This document shows, one piece after another, positions 10,591 through 21,374 of a DNA stretch of 64,000 nucleotides. Every line of letters begins with the position of its first letter. Positions within the stretch are counted from its first letter, which is position 1. Where the stretch lies: positions 29,812,001-29,876,000 of the forward strand of contig CM066993.1 in NCBI GenBank assembly GCA_033977485.1, written 5' to 3'. The stretch comes from Hydrangea macrophylla (taxonomy: Eukaryota > Streptophyta > Magnoliopsida > Cornales > Hydrangeaceae). Both the position numbers and the translations under genes were made by a program. The notes below the pieces were generated by a model. The model was not told the DNA's origin. It worked only from the letters and a program-made list of their open reading frames with translations, and made no database searches.

Positions 10591-11500
10591 CCGAGAACGA
10601 ATCCTAGATTTTGGCCAAGGCACCGAAAAATAGAAAAGAGATTCCCTGAGAACCCCGCATCATCCCCCGAGGACAGAAGCGAAAAGATACCAGCTCCCGG
10701 AGGCCCCGACCGGCTTTCTTGGATTGAGCACCGCAAGATTTGATCAACCGTGAGAGATTCAGAGATGGGTCCTGGTTCCCGATCAAGAAAAGAGATTCCC
10801 GAGAACCCTGCATCATCCCTCGAGGACAGAAGCGGAAAGATACCAGCTCCAAGAGGCCCCGACCGGCCTTCTTGGATTGAGCACCGCATGATTTGATCAA
10901 CCGTGAGAGATTCAAAGATGGGTCCTGGTTCCCGATCAAGAAAATAGATTCCCCGAGAACCCCGCATCATCCCCCGAGGACAGAAGTGGAAAGATACCAG
11001 CTCCCGGAGGCCCCGACCGGCCTTCTTGGATTGAGCACCGCAAGATTTGATCAACCGTGAGAGATTCAGAGTTGGGTCCTGGTTTCCGATCAAGAAAAGA
11101 GATTCCCCGAGAACCTCGCATCATCCCCCGAGGACAGAAGCGGAAAGATACCAGCTCCCGGAGGCCCCGACCGGCCTTCTTGGATTGAGTACCGTAAGAT
11201 TTGATCAACCGTGAGAGATTCAGAGATGGGTCCTGGTTCCCGATCAAGAAAAGAGATTCCCCGAGAACCCCGCATCATCCCCCGAGGACAGAAGTGGAAA
11301 GATACCAGCTCCCGGAGGCCCCGATCGGCCCTATTGGATTGAGCACCGCAAGATTTGATCAACCGTGAGAGATTCAAAGATGGGTCCTAGTTCCCGATCA
11401 AGAAAAGAGATTCCCCGAGAACCCTGCATCATCCCCCGAGGACAGAAGTAGAAAGATACCGGCTCCCGGAAGCCCCGACCGGCCAGCAAGATTTGATCAA
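10590..11500 (+). repeat. 154-bp tandem repeat array, about 5.5 copies
   Basis: The phrase tgatcaaccgtgagag starts at 10741, 10894, 11048, 11202 and 11356, with a degraded copy at 11494. Spacings are 153, 154, 154, 154 and 138 bp. Units differ by only a few substitutions, so the array is young. Because 154 is not a multiple of three, the minus-strand reading frames through it change frame every unit and are not genes. It occupies the same place, between the antisense PMD gene and the 3' hairpin/PPT, as the unrelated 60-bp array in elements B and C. Confidence 0.93.
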
Positions 11501-12098
11501 GAAAGGGTCGCTTCATCCCCAGCAGATTCAGATTAATCCTCAGCGGATTCGTACACCGTCAGTTCAATCACAGTAGTCCATTGTCGACTCATCATCTCGA
11601 TTCAAACATCGGCAGTTCATTAGTCATCATCGCTCTCATTCCAAATATGCTATGGGGCTTCCATATTCATCGCGTGACATCTCAGGATTTCATGATCATC
11701 CCTTGACTTCTGTGTCCGTCTCTTAATTTCCAGGGCTCCCGTGTCCGTCGGTTATTTGCCAAAAGGCATCTTCGATTATAGTCTTCTGAGACCCCACACC
11801 CAATTACGTTCGCTTACGAAGCACACTTCCCAAAATTCAGAAGTTTGCCCCTAGACTCAGAGCCTTCTAAAATCTTGGTATCCCTATTCGGGTCAATATC
11901 TGCATCGTAGTCAGAAGCACCAGTACGACACCAGCCCACTCGGAGTGGCACACCCTACAGCATACTAGGATCATACGATAGGCATAATAGGATTCATAAC
12001 ACAACTCGTATCACATCCACGCATTCCATACCATCCTCATAGCATAACATCTGCTTGGTTGTTGCATGTGTACATGTGTGATTCATTCCTTTGCGCCC
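11501..12098. other. Non-coding 3' region of element A
   Basis: No gene, repeat or RNA is recognised between the 154-bp array and the terminal hairpin. The sequence is of mixed composition with several cat-rich stretches. Confidence 0.4.
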
Positions 12099-12141
12099 CG
12101 AACTACGTCCTGGTCTGATTCCCCTTTGGGATGCGTAGGCA
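12099..12141 (+). other. Conserved hairpin upstream of 3' LTR (element A)
   Basis: The core is GAACTACGTCC, TGATTCCC, TTTGGGATGCG, TAGGCAGC. CTACG pairs with CGTAG and TCCC with GGGA. It is the same module as at 5638, 5741 and 5843 and lies about 150 bp before the PPT. Equivalents are at 31111-31152 (B) and 57257-57300 (C). Confidence 0.7.
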
Positions 12142-12291
12142 GCTCACGCAGAGCGCGACCAGCACTAGACCTCAGCATCATTGCATCTTTTGCAACGCTT
12201 TTTTATCCTAAATCTGTAGCCTCCAAAAAGTCCTGTCTCTTCAAAACTTTGGCACTCGCTTGCGACGTGCGTTGCCTCGCAAGTTCCTGCC

Positions 12292-12304
12292 AAAGAGGGG
12301 AAAA
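12292..12304 (+). other. Polypurine tract (element A)
   Basis: AAAGAGGGGAAAA lies directly before the LTR start TGTAGACACCCC at 12306, as expected for the plus-strand DNA synthesis primer. The same position holds gaagaggggcaaac in B and aaagaggggtaaac in C. Confidence 0.85.
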
Positions 12305-13153
12305 CTGTAGACACCCCATTTTGTCGGCTATCAGATTTAGGAGGCCCATAGATTGGTGGTTCACAATGATCGTAAAAGACTCAAAAGGACTCCTGGAAGT
12401 CAGCTCTATCTCTCAGAATGCTCAGATTGACCAAAATGCCCCTGAAAGCCCAGAAACTCCCAGATTTGGTCCCGAAGTTCTGAAAACATGCTATGTCGTA
12501 AGAAAAATGATAAAATGAGTTTTTGAGTAAAATCGGATGAAATCGTCAGCTCCCAGAGGCCCTCAGAAGTCCCGGAAGTTCCCCGAAAGCCCCCGTTGAC
12601 CGGTTTGACCAAGGTTTGACCAGGTTTGACCAAGTTTGACCAAGTTTGACCAAAATCGTCCGAATTCACCAGAATCATTAGAAAAGTATTAAAATGAGTT
12701 TTAAAAGAGAATCGAGCAAAAACGTCGGCTCCTGGGAGCTCTCGGAGGTTCCCAGAACTTCCCGGGAATCCCAGATTTGACCAGTTTGACCAAGATTTGA
12801 CTTCAGAATCGGGGCACCGAAACAATTTTTAAATATTTTTCATGGATACTAGAGGTCAATAGCTTTCCAACGGTATATCGCACATAATTCCTGGATTTAA
12901 AACGAATTTATTTTGAATTTCCGAAGGCGAAAAAGGCGACCGAATCGGCTTTTATCACGAATACCGCAAAACTTTTCAAAGTGACCTATCCCCGAACTAT
13001 TTTTTATGTAAAGTAGACTCCATTAAATTTCCAACGGTATATCACAACCTCAATTTGGAGTTCGTACGCATTTTCTGTGAATTTCGGACGAAATTTCGCG
13101 AATACCGGAATCTCAGGGGGCCTAAATAGCATTATCTAGACGAGTTAGGAGCA

Positions 13154-13213
13154 GTTCTGCCGCGGCACTGGCCCACTGCTGCCGCGGCACTGGCCCAGTG
13201 CCGTCGTGGCACG
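13154..13213. promoter_or_regulatory. GC palindrome cluster in U3 of LTR A
   Basis: GCCGCGGCACTGGCCCA words repeat about twice, followed by AGTGCCG, some 145 bp upstream of the TATA-like box. It nearly repeats the cluster before the antisense PMD gene of the same element (10271-10332). An enhancer or promoter role is inferred from position. Confidence 0.5.
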
Positions 13214-13356
13214 CCCCCCAGAACAGTGTATTTTTGTAATTTATTTTGTGGTCCCATTTTGATTAATTAAAAACCAAAACGACATAGTTTTACGATTTCA
13301 GATGTTTGGAGCCAATGGGAATACTTTCTAAATCCCAAAACCACCCCAAGTTGGCC

Positions 13357-13364
13357 TATTTAAA
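13357..13364 (+). promoter_or_regulatory. Putative TATA box of LTR A
   Basis: TATTTAAA is followed by CCCCCCATTGCTCTTC in a region aligned in position with the clear TATAAAAG boxes of LTRs B and C. It is about 1.05 kb into the LTR and would start the genomic transcript of the element. Confidence 0.5.
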
Positions 13365-15563
13365 CCCCCCATTGCTCTTCATTTTGGAGGAGTCAAATGC
13401 AAGTTTAGAGAAAGTTTGGGAAAGAAAGTTGTAGAGATAAGGTTATAATAGAGAAGAAGAAGCTTCCTTCTTTGATTTTTCAAAACAAAAGTGAGTTCTA
13501 AACTTTGTTTTTACTACATTACTCCCATTTACTTCAACATTCAATACACCCAACCACCATTTTAGTGAGCATTTAAGAGAGTGGAAGCTTCTTCCATGTC
13601 CAATGTCATTACATATGAGTGAAACACCAATCTACAAGTTCAATACTTCATGAATATCATCTACTGATCATTATCTACTTGCTTGTTTATTCATTGTTTA
13701 TCTCTTCTCACCTCATTTCTTTTTGATTTTCTTTATTTACTTACTAGTTCATCATCATCTAAATGATGACATGAAGTTTGGGGTGAATGAATCCTTATGG
13801 ATAGTAGCTCTTGACCTTAAAAACATGTTTGATATATGATGATCATAACTTCAATACTTCCAAGGTATCCTTGAAGTGTATTGAAGTTATGCTCAAATAA
13901 AAATGAGTCTCTCCAACAATCTTGGAGGTTCTTGATGATGAGTTGAATGTTGGCATTTTAAGTGGTCATAATCTTTATTGAGTATTGAAAATACACTTTC
14001 AAAACCTTTATTTCAAAACCCCCCTCAATCCCTCTCATTTTGATTTTAAGAAAGAAAACCTTATTTTCCCCAAAATCTTCAAAACAGTGAGTCAAAACAG
14101 TGAGTGAGCTGAGTTCAAAGATTTCTCTAGAACTCAATACTCAACATATAGATGCAAGGCCACTTGGAAAGTCTTCCTAACTCATTGGAGAACACCCATG
14201 ATTTTTGGTTTGACTTGGAAGTACTTGAAAATGGTCCATTTGGACCCAAACATTCTGCCTCTGCTGTCACAGCAGCTTGACTAACTTCCAACTTCTTTTT
14301 CAGAAATAGTTTCCAAAAGGGGTGGTTCCAACTTATTTTTCCCTTAAACTGAAATGTCTTAGGGAACTTTATGTATAAAATGGGGCTCTAGATCATTCGT
14401 TTTCATTTTCTAAGATTTTTCAACATTTCAGTCGACAGTACAGACTCTGTTTCTGAGTGACCTCTGTTGTTCATATGATTTCTCTCAATCTGTGATAGTT
14501 ATTAAAGATTGGATTTTTGGGTTGTGTTCTAGACACAATAAGAAACATCTCCATAAAAACTCATGCATTGAAAACATTCCTAACCCCTCTTTTCAATTTT
14601 CCAAAGATCTAGTTACTGTTCTGTCCACTATTCACAGCAAGCACCTTTTAAGTTTCATTCTTTGATTTGATGCTTATATGCCTTCCAAATTAATTCATAT
14701 TTTTGTAAGTAGTTCATACTACAATTGTACATATCCTATGTTGATTTCATCCATCCATTCATACACATTTTAGACTTCTAAGCCATTCTAGGAATTCATG
14801 TACACAAACACACTACAACCTTTGCACATTTTAAGATTATACATTGCATCCATACAAGATTTAGGGTTTTTGTAACTCCTAATCTAAGAAGATATAAGGA
14901 ATGATCATGATCACACGTTCATGCTTCCCCTCGATCTAATCATCCTTTCTCATCCATCCCGAGGGTTGAGAGGTCTTCTTCTCTCAAAGATTAACATGCA
15001 TCATACTAGTTTGCTAAGCATATTTTGGTTTCTTTGTTTATTTGGTTTAATAACAATTCATGTCCCTCTTAGATTAGGAAGTCTTGATTATTTGATACAT
15101 GATTAGACGATTTTTCCTAGGTTTATTTGTGTGATCTTTCACTTTGCATTGTGTGATATTTGGCTTAGATCTTATGAATGATATCTTATCTTTAGATCTT
15201 TCATTTTCAAATTTTCTTATGTGATGTAATATACTACCATAGTATTATTTGTCGAACAAAACATAGTATAAGATGATTATTTGGATGCTAATTGAGGCCC
15301 GTCGAAAGACGGGGCGAGTTGAGGGTGTTTTAGTCGCGACAAAGGCTCCTTCCTCTCTCGTACCAAAACCCCGAGCCAAGTTCTTTGGTTATGAAGGACC
15401 GGTACCCTTTATCCATTTGGGTGAGTCAAATTAGGTTTCTTGGTTCCTTAAAGACCAAGTGGAGACTCTGTATCTGTTTTCAATAGACCATTTTTCTCTT
15501 TCCTTGATTCAAAATCAAACAAGTTTCAAAAGCAAACAAAGCGGTGGAATCCCGGTATCCACA

Positions 15564-15690
15564 GGCGGCACTCGGTAAAGTGGAACGGCACTCGACGAAG
15601 TACCACACGGCAGTCCGTGAGTGCCGTCGCGGCATTCGCTGACTGCTACTGCGACACTCGGTGCTGAGACCTAACTGAGTGCCGTTCCGG
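15564..15690. promoter_or_regulatory. GTGCCG/CGGCAC word cluster (element B, left)
   Basis: Repeated words such as CGGCACTCG, CGGCAGTCCGTGAGTGCCG and CGGCATTCGCTGACTGC. It is the counterpart of 52469-52595 in element C, which lies directly upstream of the DUF7745-like gene there. In B that gene would lie left of element A, outside the window. Confidence 0.5.
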
Positions 15691-16147
15691 GTTTTTTATT
15701 GACCAGGATCTGTTTGTAACTCTTTTAGCCCACCTGCAAATAGAAAACTAGATAAAGGACAATAAAACGTGCGCTTCATGCAGCACGTGCAACAAAGACT
15801 AAGTCATGATCGCATACATTCATTCATTTCATTCATGAATAAAAGAGATAAAAGAATTCAAAGATCAAATAAAAGGGGGACCAAGCCATGGTCCCACATA
15901 CGGCAGGCAAGAGAAAATGAAAAAGAGTTTTCAGCATGATGAAAGGACCAAGCTATGGTCACGCATACGGTGAAAAAGCATAATGAAAAGCAGAAAATAT
16001 AAATAAAAAAAAAAACATCCAAGAGCCTATCCTACCGGGTATCCTAAAGTCGCCATAAAAAATAAAGTGTATATATATACAATCATGTGAATAAAGTATA
16101 TATCCTCCCAGAACACTCAAAAAGAAAGAGAATAAGAAAAAGCAGGA
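15691..16147. other. Spacer downstream of PMD gene B
   Basis: No gene is seen. Two near-repeats of the phrase aaggaccaagctatggtc-like (about 15880 and 15945) are shared with element C (about 52808 and 52845), so the region is conserved between the two elements but not coding. Confidence 0.45.
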
Positions 16148-17694
16148 TCAGCCTCGACCTCGGCCGTGAGTCTAACGGGTCACGCGCCTGAGGGGCTCCT
16201 CCTCCGACTCTGTCCCGCTGCCTCCACCGCTCCCTCTACGTCCACCACTACCGCCGCCCCTGCCTCGACCCCTGCTGCTGCCTCCGCCACTTCCGCCGCC
16301 TCTGCCTCGACTCCCGCTGCCTCCACCTCGTCTCGCATCGCCATCTCCGGGAGTGTTGCTGAGGGGAATGCTGAACTGCTGGAGTCACTGCTGAAGCTGC
16401 CCCACCTGCTGGGACAAGACTCTGATCTCCTCCGCCTACAGTGAGAAAGGATAAGCCCAGAAAGTGTTGAAAGAACGAATGAAATGCTAAGAATAAAGGG
16501 TGAGAATAATACCTGAGTCCTCAACTGAGCCGCAGCAGTCGCCCGAGCTCCCTCAGCCTAAAAACAAGAACTAAGAATAAAGATTAGTAAAAGAAGAGGT
16601 AATCAAAATCAAAGTCAAAATGAAAGACAGGGATAAGTTTCTTACCATCCACTCTCGCCCGAGAACCTACTGCCACACGCTATGGGCATACGTCAAGCCC
16701 TCCTCCGCGTAGGCACGCGGTACGATGTCATAGTGGAGAGGAATAGGAGGGACACCCTGTGAGAGTCAAGGGATCGTCGTCAAGAAAGGCTCACCAAACG
16801 AGACGATCGACATGGTCCAATCCCACTCAGGTAAGGGAGGAGGACGAATCGCAACAGGAACAGGCTGCAAACGAAAACAAAAACAATAAGAATAAAACGT
16901 AAGTAAAGAATGAAAGAAAACTCATGAAGGAATCATTTACTCACCCGAGTCACTTCCATCAGAGGAAAGTTCGGCATCAGCTTAGCGGCGCGGAACGCTG
17001 GGTATCCAGTGGGGGGATCCACAAAGTCATAAATGCCCAAGCCCATCAGAGCAACCATCAGCTCGCTACCCTGGACTGTGTCTGTGGCTGTCATAGAGTC
17101 GGGAGAAGGGAACGGCACAAAGAATCCCGGGGCTGCTAGTGACTGCCTAGTCACCCTCTCTCCCAAGTACCACGCCTGGCCCTCTGGCCCATCGAGGAGT
17201 CGTCTCGTCGGATCATGTCCAGCCGACTCTTGGATCTCCACACGAGCCTTAGGAAGCACCCTAAGCCAGGGCTGCCAGTGAACGTGCTGCTCCCTCAAGT
17301 TCGTCAGGAATTTCCTGAACAAAATGAAGTCGTGGGCTCCGGTCTTTCGCTCGACCCTGTCCTTCGCCCATTTCAGCCCCTGGGGCATGATAAGGGCGTC
17401 TGCCTCACGCGTCTCAGGGGACGTCATGCGGAGGTACTCGTGGGACCAAATCTGTAATAAAAAAGGGGGGAGGGTTAGTTTCGTAATTTAAATAAATTTC
17501 TGAAAGTGTAATAAACAGTGCAATATAGAAACTGGCATACCTCCCATGCTCTCCAATAGTCACTAGTGGAGGCCGGCCTGTCCCGGGAGATGTCACCCAT
17601 ATACCTGTACAAGACGGCTAACCCTGCACCAGCCCAGTCATACTCATCAATCCGGTTCAGGTGCTCCAGAGGCGCTACCAGGGAAATAGAGACC
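16148..17694 (-). pseudogene. Antisense PMD gene B, exon 2 end to exon 6
   Basis: This is the 3' part of the gene starting at 27172 and cut by the Athila-like insertion at 17694/25983. Splice borders give exon 2 end 17694-17541, exon 3 17451-16945, exon 4 16864-16646, exon 5 16557-16513 and exon 6 16435-16148. Exon 3 holds MPQGLKWAKDR, GAHDFILFRKFLTNL, WYLGERVTRQSL and MPNFPLMEVTR, closely matching A and C. Exon 6 encodes a Gly/Arg/Ser-rich, RG-repeat tail ending in TESEEEPLRRVTR, where TAG at 16172-16174 replaces the Gln found in C. In-frame stops in exon 4 and early exon 6 also break it. Glycine-arginine tails often bind RNA; here that is inference. Confidence 0.78.
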
Positions 17695-18986
17695 TGATGT
17701 TGTCAATATCAAGATATAAAAAGTGTTCTTTACTTTTCAAAAGATTTGTAGTGTGAAAGCAAAGGTCGAACCCACAGGGATTGGTTAACTACAGCGACTT
17801 AATTTTAAAACCTAACTTTAGTTAATTATGAAAACGGATTTTGATTTGATTTTAATTAAACTAATAACAATAAAAATAAATCTAAACTATGAAAACTATT
17901 AAAAGTGTTTTTGTAAATATGTAAAGGGAACCTAGGATTGCAACTCCACCACTAGCTTCATAATAGGAATATTTATGCATTCAATTAGCGTACTACGTTG
18001 GATGATTATGGGGAATTGTGGCTACAAGCCCAATTGCTCCGTCAAGAAAATAATCATGGTTCAAGCACCAACATATTCCATCTTCGGTTAGCACGAATTA
18101 TCCCACACTAAACTAGGGTTGTGACATAATTCGTCTAATCTAGGCATGGATTATTCGGATACTTGATAGCACAAATCAATAAAGCGCCATCACATGTAAA
18201 TAATCTAAACAAGCACAGCGAGCATAGATCATTGAGCACATCACAGTCAAAATAGATCTAAGACAAGAATAAACTTTGAAAGTAATGATTTAATCACTAA
18301 AAGTACGATTTATTTATAAAAATCCTCTAAACATGTAACTGTCATCTATACATAATAAAACTAAAATAAAAACATAAATAAAACCCTATTACTTGGCTAG
18401 GGTTTCATTGAAACCCTAGATCTAAGGTCTAGTTGTCCATGGAAGTGGTAGATGGCAAGTAGTTGATGGAGGAGGCCATGTAAATCCTTGGTCTTCTTCT
18501 TCTTCTCCTTGCTTCCCTCCCTTCAATGGCTGAAAGTGTGGTTGTATATTATGTGTATATTATTTGCCAACCCTTAATTTGAAGTAAAATAGGGTATATA
18601 TAGATTTACAACAAGTTTTTGGAATCTTTCCTAACCCGAAACGCACTAAAACTGCTGTATTTAGCTTTTCAGATGCAATTAGGCAGTTTCGTTCACGTAG
18701 GAATCATCAGTATACTGAAATACGCAAGTTCCATTTTTACACATGTCGCGCGAGCGGGCCGCGCGAGCGCGACAATTGGCACATCGCGCGCGCGGCTCGC
18801 GCGCGCGAACGAACTGTTTCAGCTTCTTTTCTTCTGCTTTTTCATCCTATTTAGCCTGATATACTTGATTTCTTCCAAAACCTGTCAGAAAATAGAAAAC
18901 AAAGTAAAAATATACAAAAACAGGATAAAATGATACTAACAAATGCTCGTTAAGGCGTATAAATAGGATTTGTTATCTCCCGATCA
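17695..18986 (-). repeat. 3' LTR of the Athila-like element (1292 bp)
   Basis: Left copy of the LTR pair. In element orientation it begins TGATCGGGAG and ends GACAACATCA. It contains the minus-strand TATA motif (CTATATATACCC) at about 18592-18603 and a CpG-rich palindrome cluster at 18747-18811. The reading frame at 18619-18933 is a chance frame in the LTR; the same frame occurs in the other copy at 25606. Confidence 0.95.
18747..18811. promoter_or_regulatory. CpG palindrome cluster in Athila LTR (left copy)
   Basis: TCGCGCGAGCG and CGCGCGCG words stand in AT-rich DNA, about 150 bp upstream of the TATA box in element orientation. The right LTR has the same cluster at 25733-25806, and a similar one lies inside the element at 21163-21374. 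Confidence 0.45.
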
Positions 18987-19024
18987 CACCCCCAAACCTA
19001 CATTTTGCTAGTCCTCGAGCAAAA
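18987..19024 (-). other. PPT and adjoining hairpin of Athila-like element
   Basis: On the minus strand AGGTTTGGGGGTG (18987-18999) abuts the LTR, as a plus-strand primer should. Just upstream is a hairpin, 19003-19024, with arms TTTTGCT and AGCAAAA and an eight-base loop containing GAGGAC. Element D has the same arrangement with an eight-pair stem (38331-38349), and a second copy occurs inside this element at about 20741-20779. Confidence 0.75.
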
Positions 19025-20740
19025 CTAAAATAAAAACTAACTACTAATAAAATACGACTCCATTCTCGCATGGATCACGATTGCATTTAGCGTATGCAGC
19101 AAGCCTTTTAAACCTCTAGGTGTCCCTAGTCGGACGAGTAAAGTCTCGTGAGGGTTTTCATCAACAAGGCTCCCACAACCATTTTTATTAACTTAGAAAT
19201 TTAAGAAGTTTTATTAAAAAGAAAAACATAACATTCAATACTCCTTATTATAAAACAATGATTCGAAATAGAATAATGAACAAGAAGAAACAGAATCGAA
19301 CGTTCATTTACGTCCTGAAAAACAATCCCAAGCACATGAATCGTATAAATCAATAGAATTTCTCATAAAATTGCACGTGTGTGATGTGGTAGTCAAATGA
19401 ACACGCATATGTCATGAACTTGGAATATAACTCGGATGACCATCCAACTATGCTTCGACTACGAATCTCACAATGTCAGTTACACTCAAAAATGAAACAC
19501 TCAAAAACATGTGTAATTTCTCTAGTATACGTGAGCAAAGGAATTATGTTTTTAAGACGAATAACGCTCACATACGACACGAAAAAGACGCATAACACGA
19601 AAGAACAGTAGTCTCATGGATAGGATACCAACAATCAAGAAAAATTACTCATTATCATGTTTTAATTCCCCTCCCATCGTTTACATATCAAAACCATGTT
19701 TCCTAGGATCCATTAGGACTTTTCAAAGGTTGTAACGTGGCTCAGGTAATGAAAGAGGATAGAAAGGATTAATTGGGTAGGTTTACGAATGGCATTGTAA
19801 GGCACGTTCGATCTCTTTCATTCTTTTTCTACAAACTTTTATCTTTTCTTTCTCTTCATTCCTTTTCATTCATTTTTCTTCTTTTCTTTCATTTTTTTCA
19901 ACCTTTCTCTTCTTTATTTTGTTTCTTTGTTTTTTTTTTTCCTCTTCGTTGCTTTTGAAACAAATACTCATTGAGTACCAAGGCAACCACCCCAAACATC
20001 ATCTTATCTTCTTCTTCTTCTTAATCACACATCTCCTTAACACCACTAAAAGTTGATCAATCTTTCAGGGGTGAACTCCAAGTTGGTCAAATTGGAGCAA
20101 AAACAAGGATAATGGTAATTAAAGAAAGAAATGGCATTTTAACGGCTCAAAGGGCAAACTAAGGAAATTTTTATCATTTATCGGTCAGTAAACAAAGAAG
20201 GCCTAAGATCATTTCCTAGGGTTATACGGTTCTTCAATGTTAACAATAGAAGATTATTTAGCATGGTAACAAATACTTTAACTTGACTATCAACCAAAAC
20301 AAGAATAATGAGACTAAACAACAAGTAGATGCGCTATTTCAATGAAATTCGACAAACACAAGATGTATTTATAACCCTCTAAAAAGAAAAGATAGGCTCA
20401 AAAGCTCACCGGGCTTAGTCTCCACCATGTGTTATCTAGAAATCCGAATCATATTATAGTTCACATTAAACATGTATTCAAGTGACTACGTGCAGTGCAT
20501 AAGTTTGTGTGCAAATCTATGATATAAACTACGATTCGAACAATACATAACTTAAAACATTACATCATAACTTTAGCAAATGTTTAATCACATCTTCCCT
20601 TTTGTTTACCATTCTATAACAATCATAGTTACATAACAAGAAGTATCAAATCAAGATTGCAAAAACGTTGGTAACATCATTTATTTAAACACACTTATTG
20701 AAAAATTTTAAAATTTTGCATAAAATAATGTGCATGTGTG

Positions 20741-20779
20741 CATACCCCCAAACCTAAACCGTTCATTGTCCCTAATGAA
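20741..20779 (-). other. Internal second copy of PPT plus hairpin
   Basis: AGGTTTGGGGG on the minus strand (about 20745-20755) is followed upstream in element sense by a hairpin at 20762-20779 with arms TTCATT and AATGAA and loop AGGGAC. The arms differ from the LTR-proximal hairpin, but the pairing and GGAC in the loop are kept. It may act as a central polypurine tract or be a relic of an older element end. Confidence 0.5.
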
Positions 20780-21162
20780 ACAATAAAATGACAGAAAGGT
20801 GAGTACGTAAGGAAGGAACGATAGTACCTCAATCTCGACAATGACAAACAGGTAAATGTATAAAAATATGGCGATAAAGTTCAAATGTACCTGTTAATAC
20901 TAGATAAACGAAAAGAAACTAACAAAAGAATATTAAAAGTAAATAAAACCGAAATATAAAATATAAATCGATAAACTAATCGAAGTTAAAATTAAATGAC
21001 AAACGAAAAAGAAATAAAATGGAAAATTATAATCGAAACAAGGAAAACAACAACTAACTCGATCTAAAATGACCTAATAAACAAAAACAGGAATGTAACA
21101 ACTTCCTGAACAGGTGGGGAAGAAATAAGTAAGACAACAAAAGAAAACATCAATAAAACGGG

Positions 21163-21374
21163 AAATCGCGCGAGCGGCCGTCGCGCACGCGAATTTCCAA
21201 ATTTTTTTTTTTGAAATCCTCGCGCCCGCGAGCTACCTCGCACCCGCGAAACCAGGCTCGAGAAGAAGCTGAGACATCAAATAAGAAAAAGCAAGGAAAA
21301 ACGCCTAAGACACAAACTCGCGCCAGCGGATTGCGCGAGCGAGGCCTCGCGCGAGCGGATCGCTCCCGCGATTT
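21163..21374. repeat. Dispersed CpG palindrome words inside Athila-like element
   Basis: TCGCGCGAGCGG, TCGCGCACGCGA, CTCGCGCCCGCGAG, CTCGCGCGAGCGG and related words occur at irregular spacing over about 210 bp. They resemble the cluster in the LTRs of the same element. Reading frames here (21150-21389 minus, 21211-21414 plus) are by-products of the composition. Confidence 0.5.

Larger units (their letters stand above)
1..15563 (+). mobile_element. Tat/Ogre-type Ty3/gypsy retrotransposon A (5' end outside window)
   Basis: The order gag, protease, RT, RNase H, second (archaeal-type) RNase H, integrase, long antisense-gene region, PPT and 3' LTR is that of the Tat lineage of plant Ty3/gypsy elements. 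The 5' LTR, PBS and most of gag lie left of the window. The 3' LTR ends in TATCCACA at 15563, and the sequence then turns directly into the PMD-side internal region of another Tat element (B), aligning with about 52480 of element C. I therefore infer that A inserted into B. The TSD cannot be checked because the left end is missing; a deletion joining two elements is the alternative. Many nonsense codons make A non-autonomous now. Confidence 0.88.
12306..15563 (+). repeat. 3' LTR of element A (3258 bp)
   Basis: It begins TGTAGACACCCC right after the PPT and ends GGTATCCACA, the same termini as the LTRs of B and C. It therefore starts with TG and ends with CA. No second copy is in the window, so the length rests on the termini. 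It contains a GTTTGACCAA-type short tandem repeat at about 12597-12650, a GC palindrome cluster at 13154-13213 and a TATA-like TATTTAAA at 13357. Reading frames inside it, such as 12406-12825 and 14921-15106, show no protein pattern. Confidence 0.88.

Noticed and set aside
10551..11516. Overlapping minus-strand frames of 95-180 codons with repeated MIGNQDPSLNLSRLIKS
   Set aside because: Products of the 154-bp tandem repeat, with the frame changing each unit.
12066..12518. 150-codon plus-strand frame
   Set aside because: It runs across the terminal hairpin, PPT and LTR start of element A, which explain the sequence.
16180..16524. 114-codon minus-strand frame with alanine/valine/glutamate repeats
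   Set aside because: Wrong register of exon 6 of PMD gene B. The register used in C gives the Gly/Arg tail with ESEEEP.
18619..18933. Frames at 18619-18933 and 25606-25935 that look conserved
   Set aside because: They are the same LTR copied twice, so the conservation reflects duplication, not coding.
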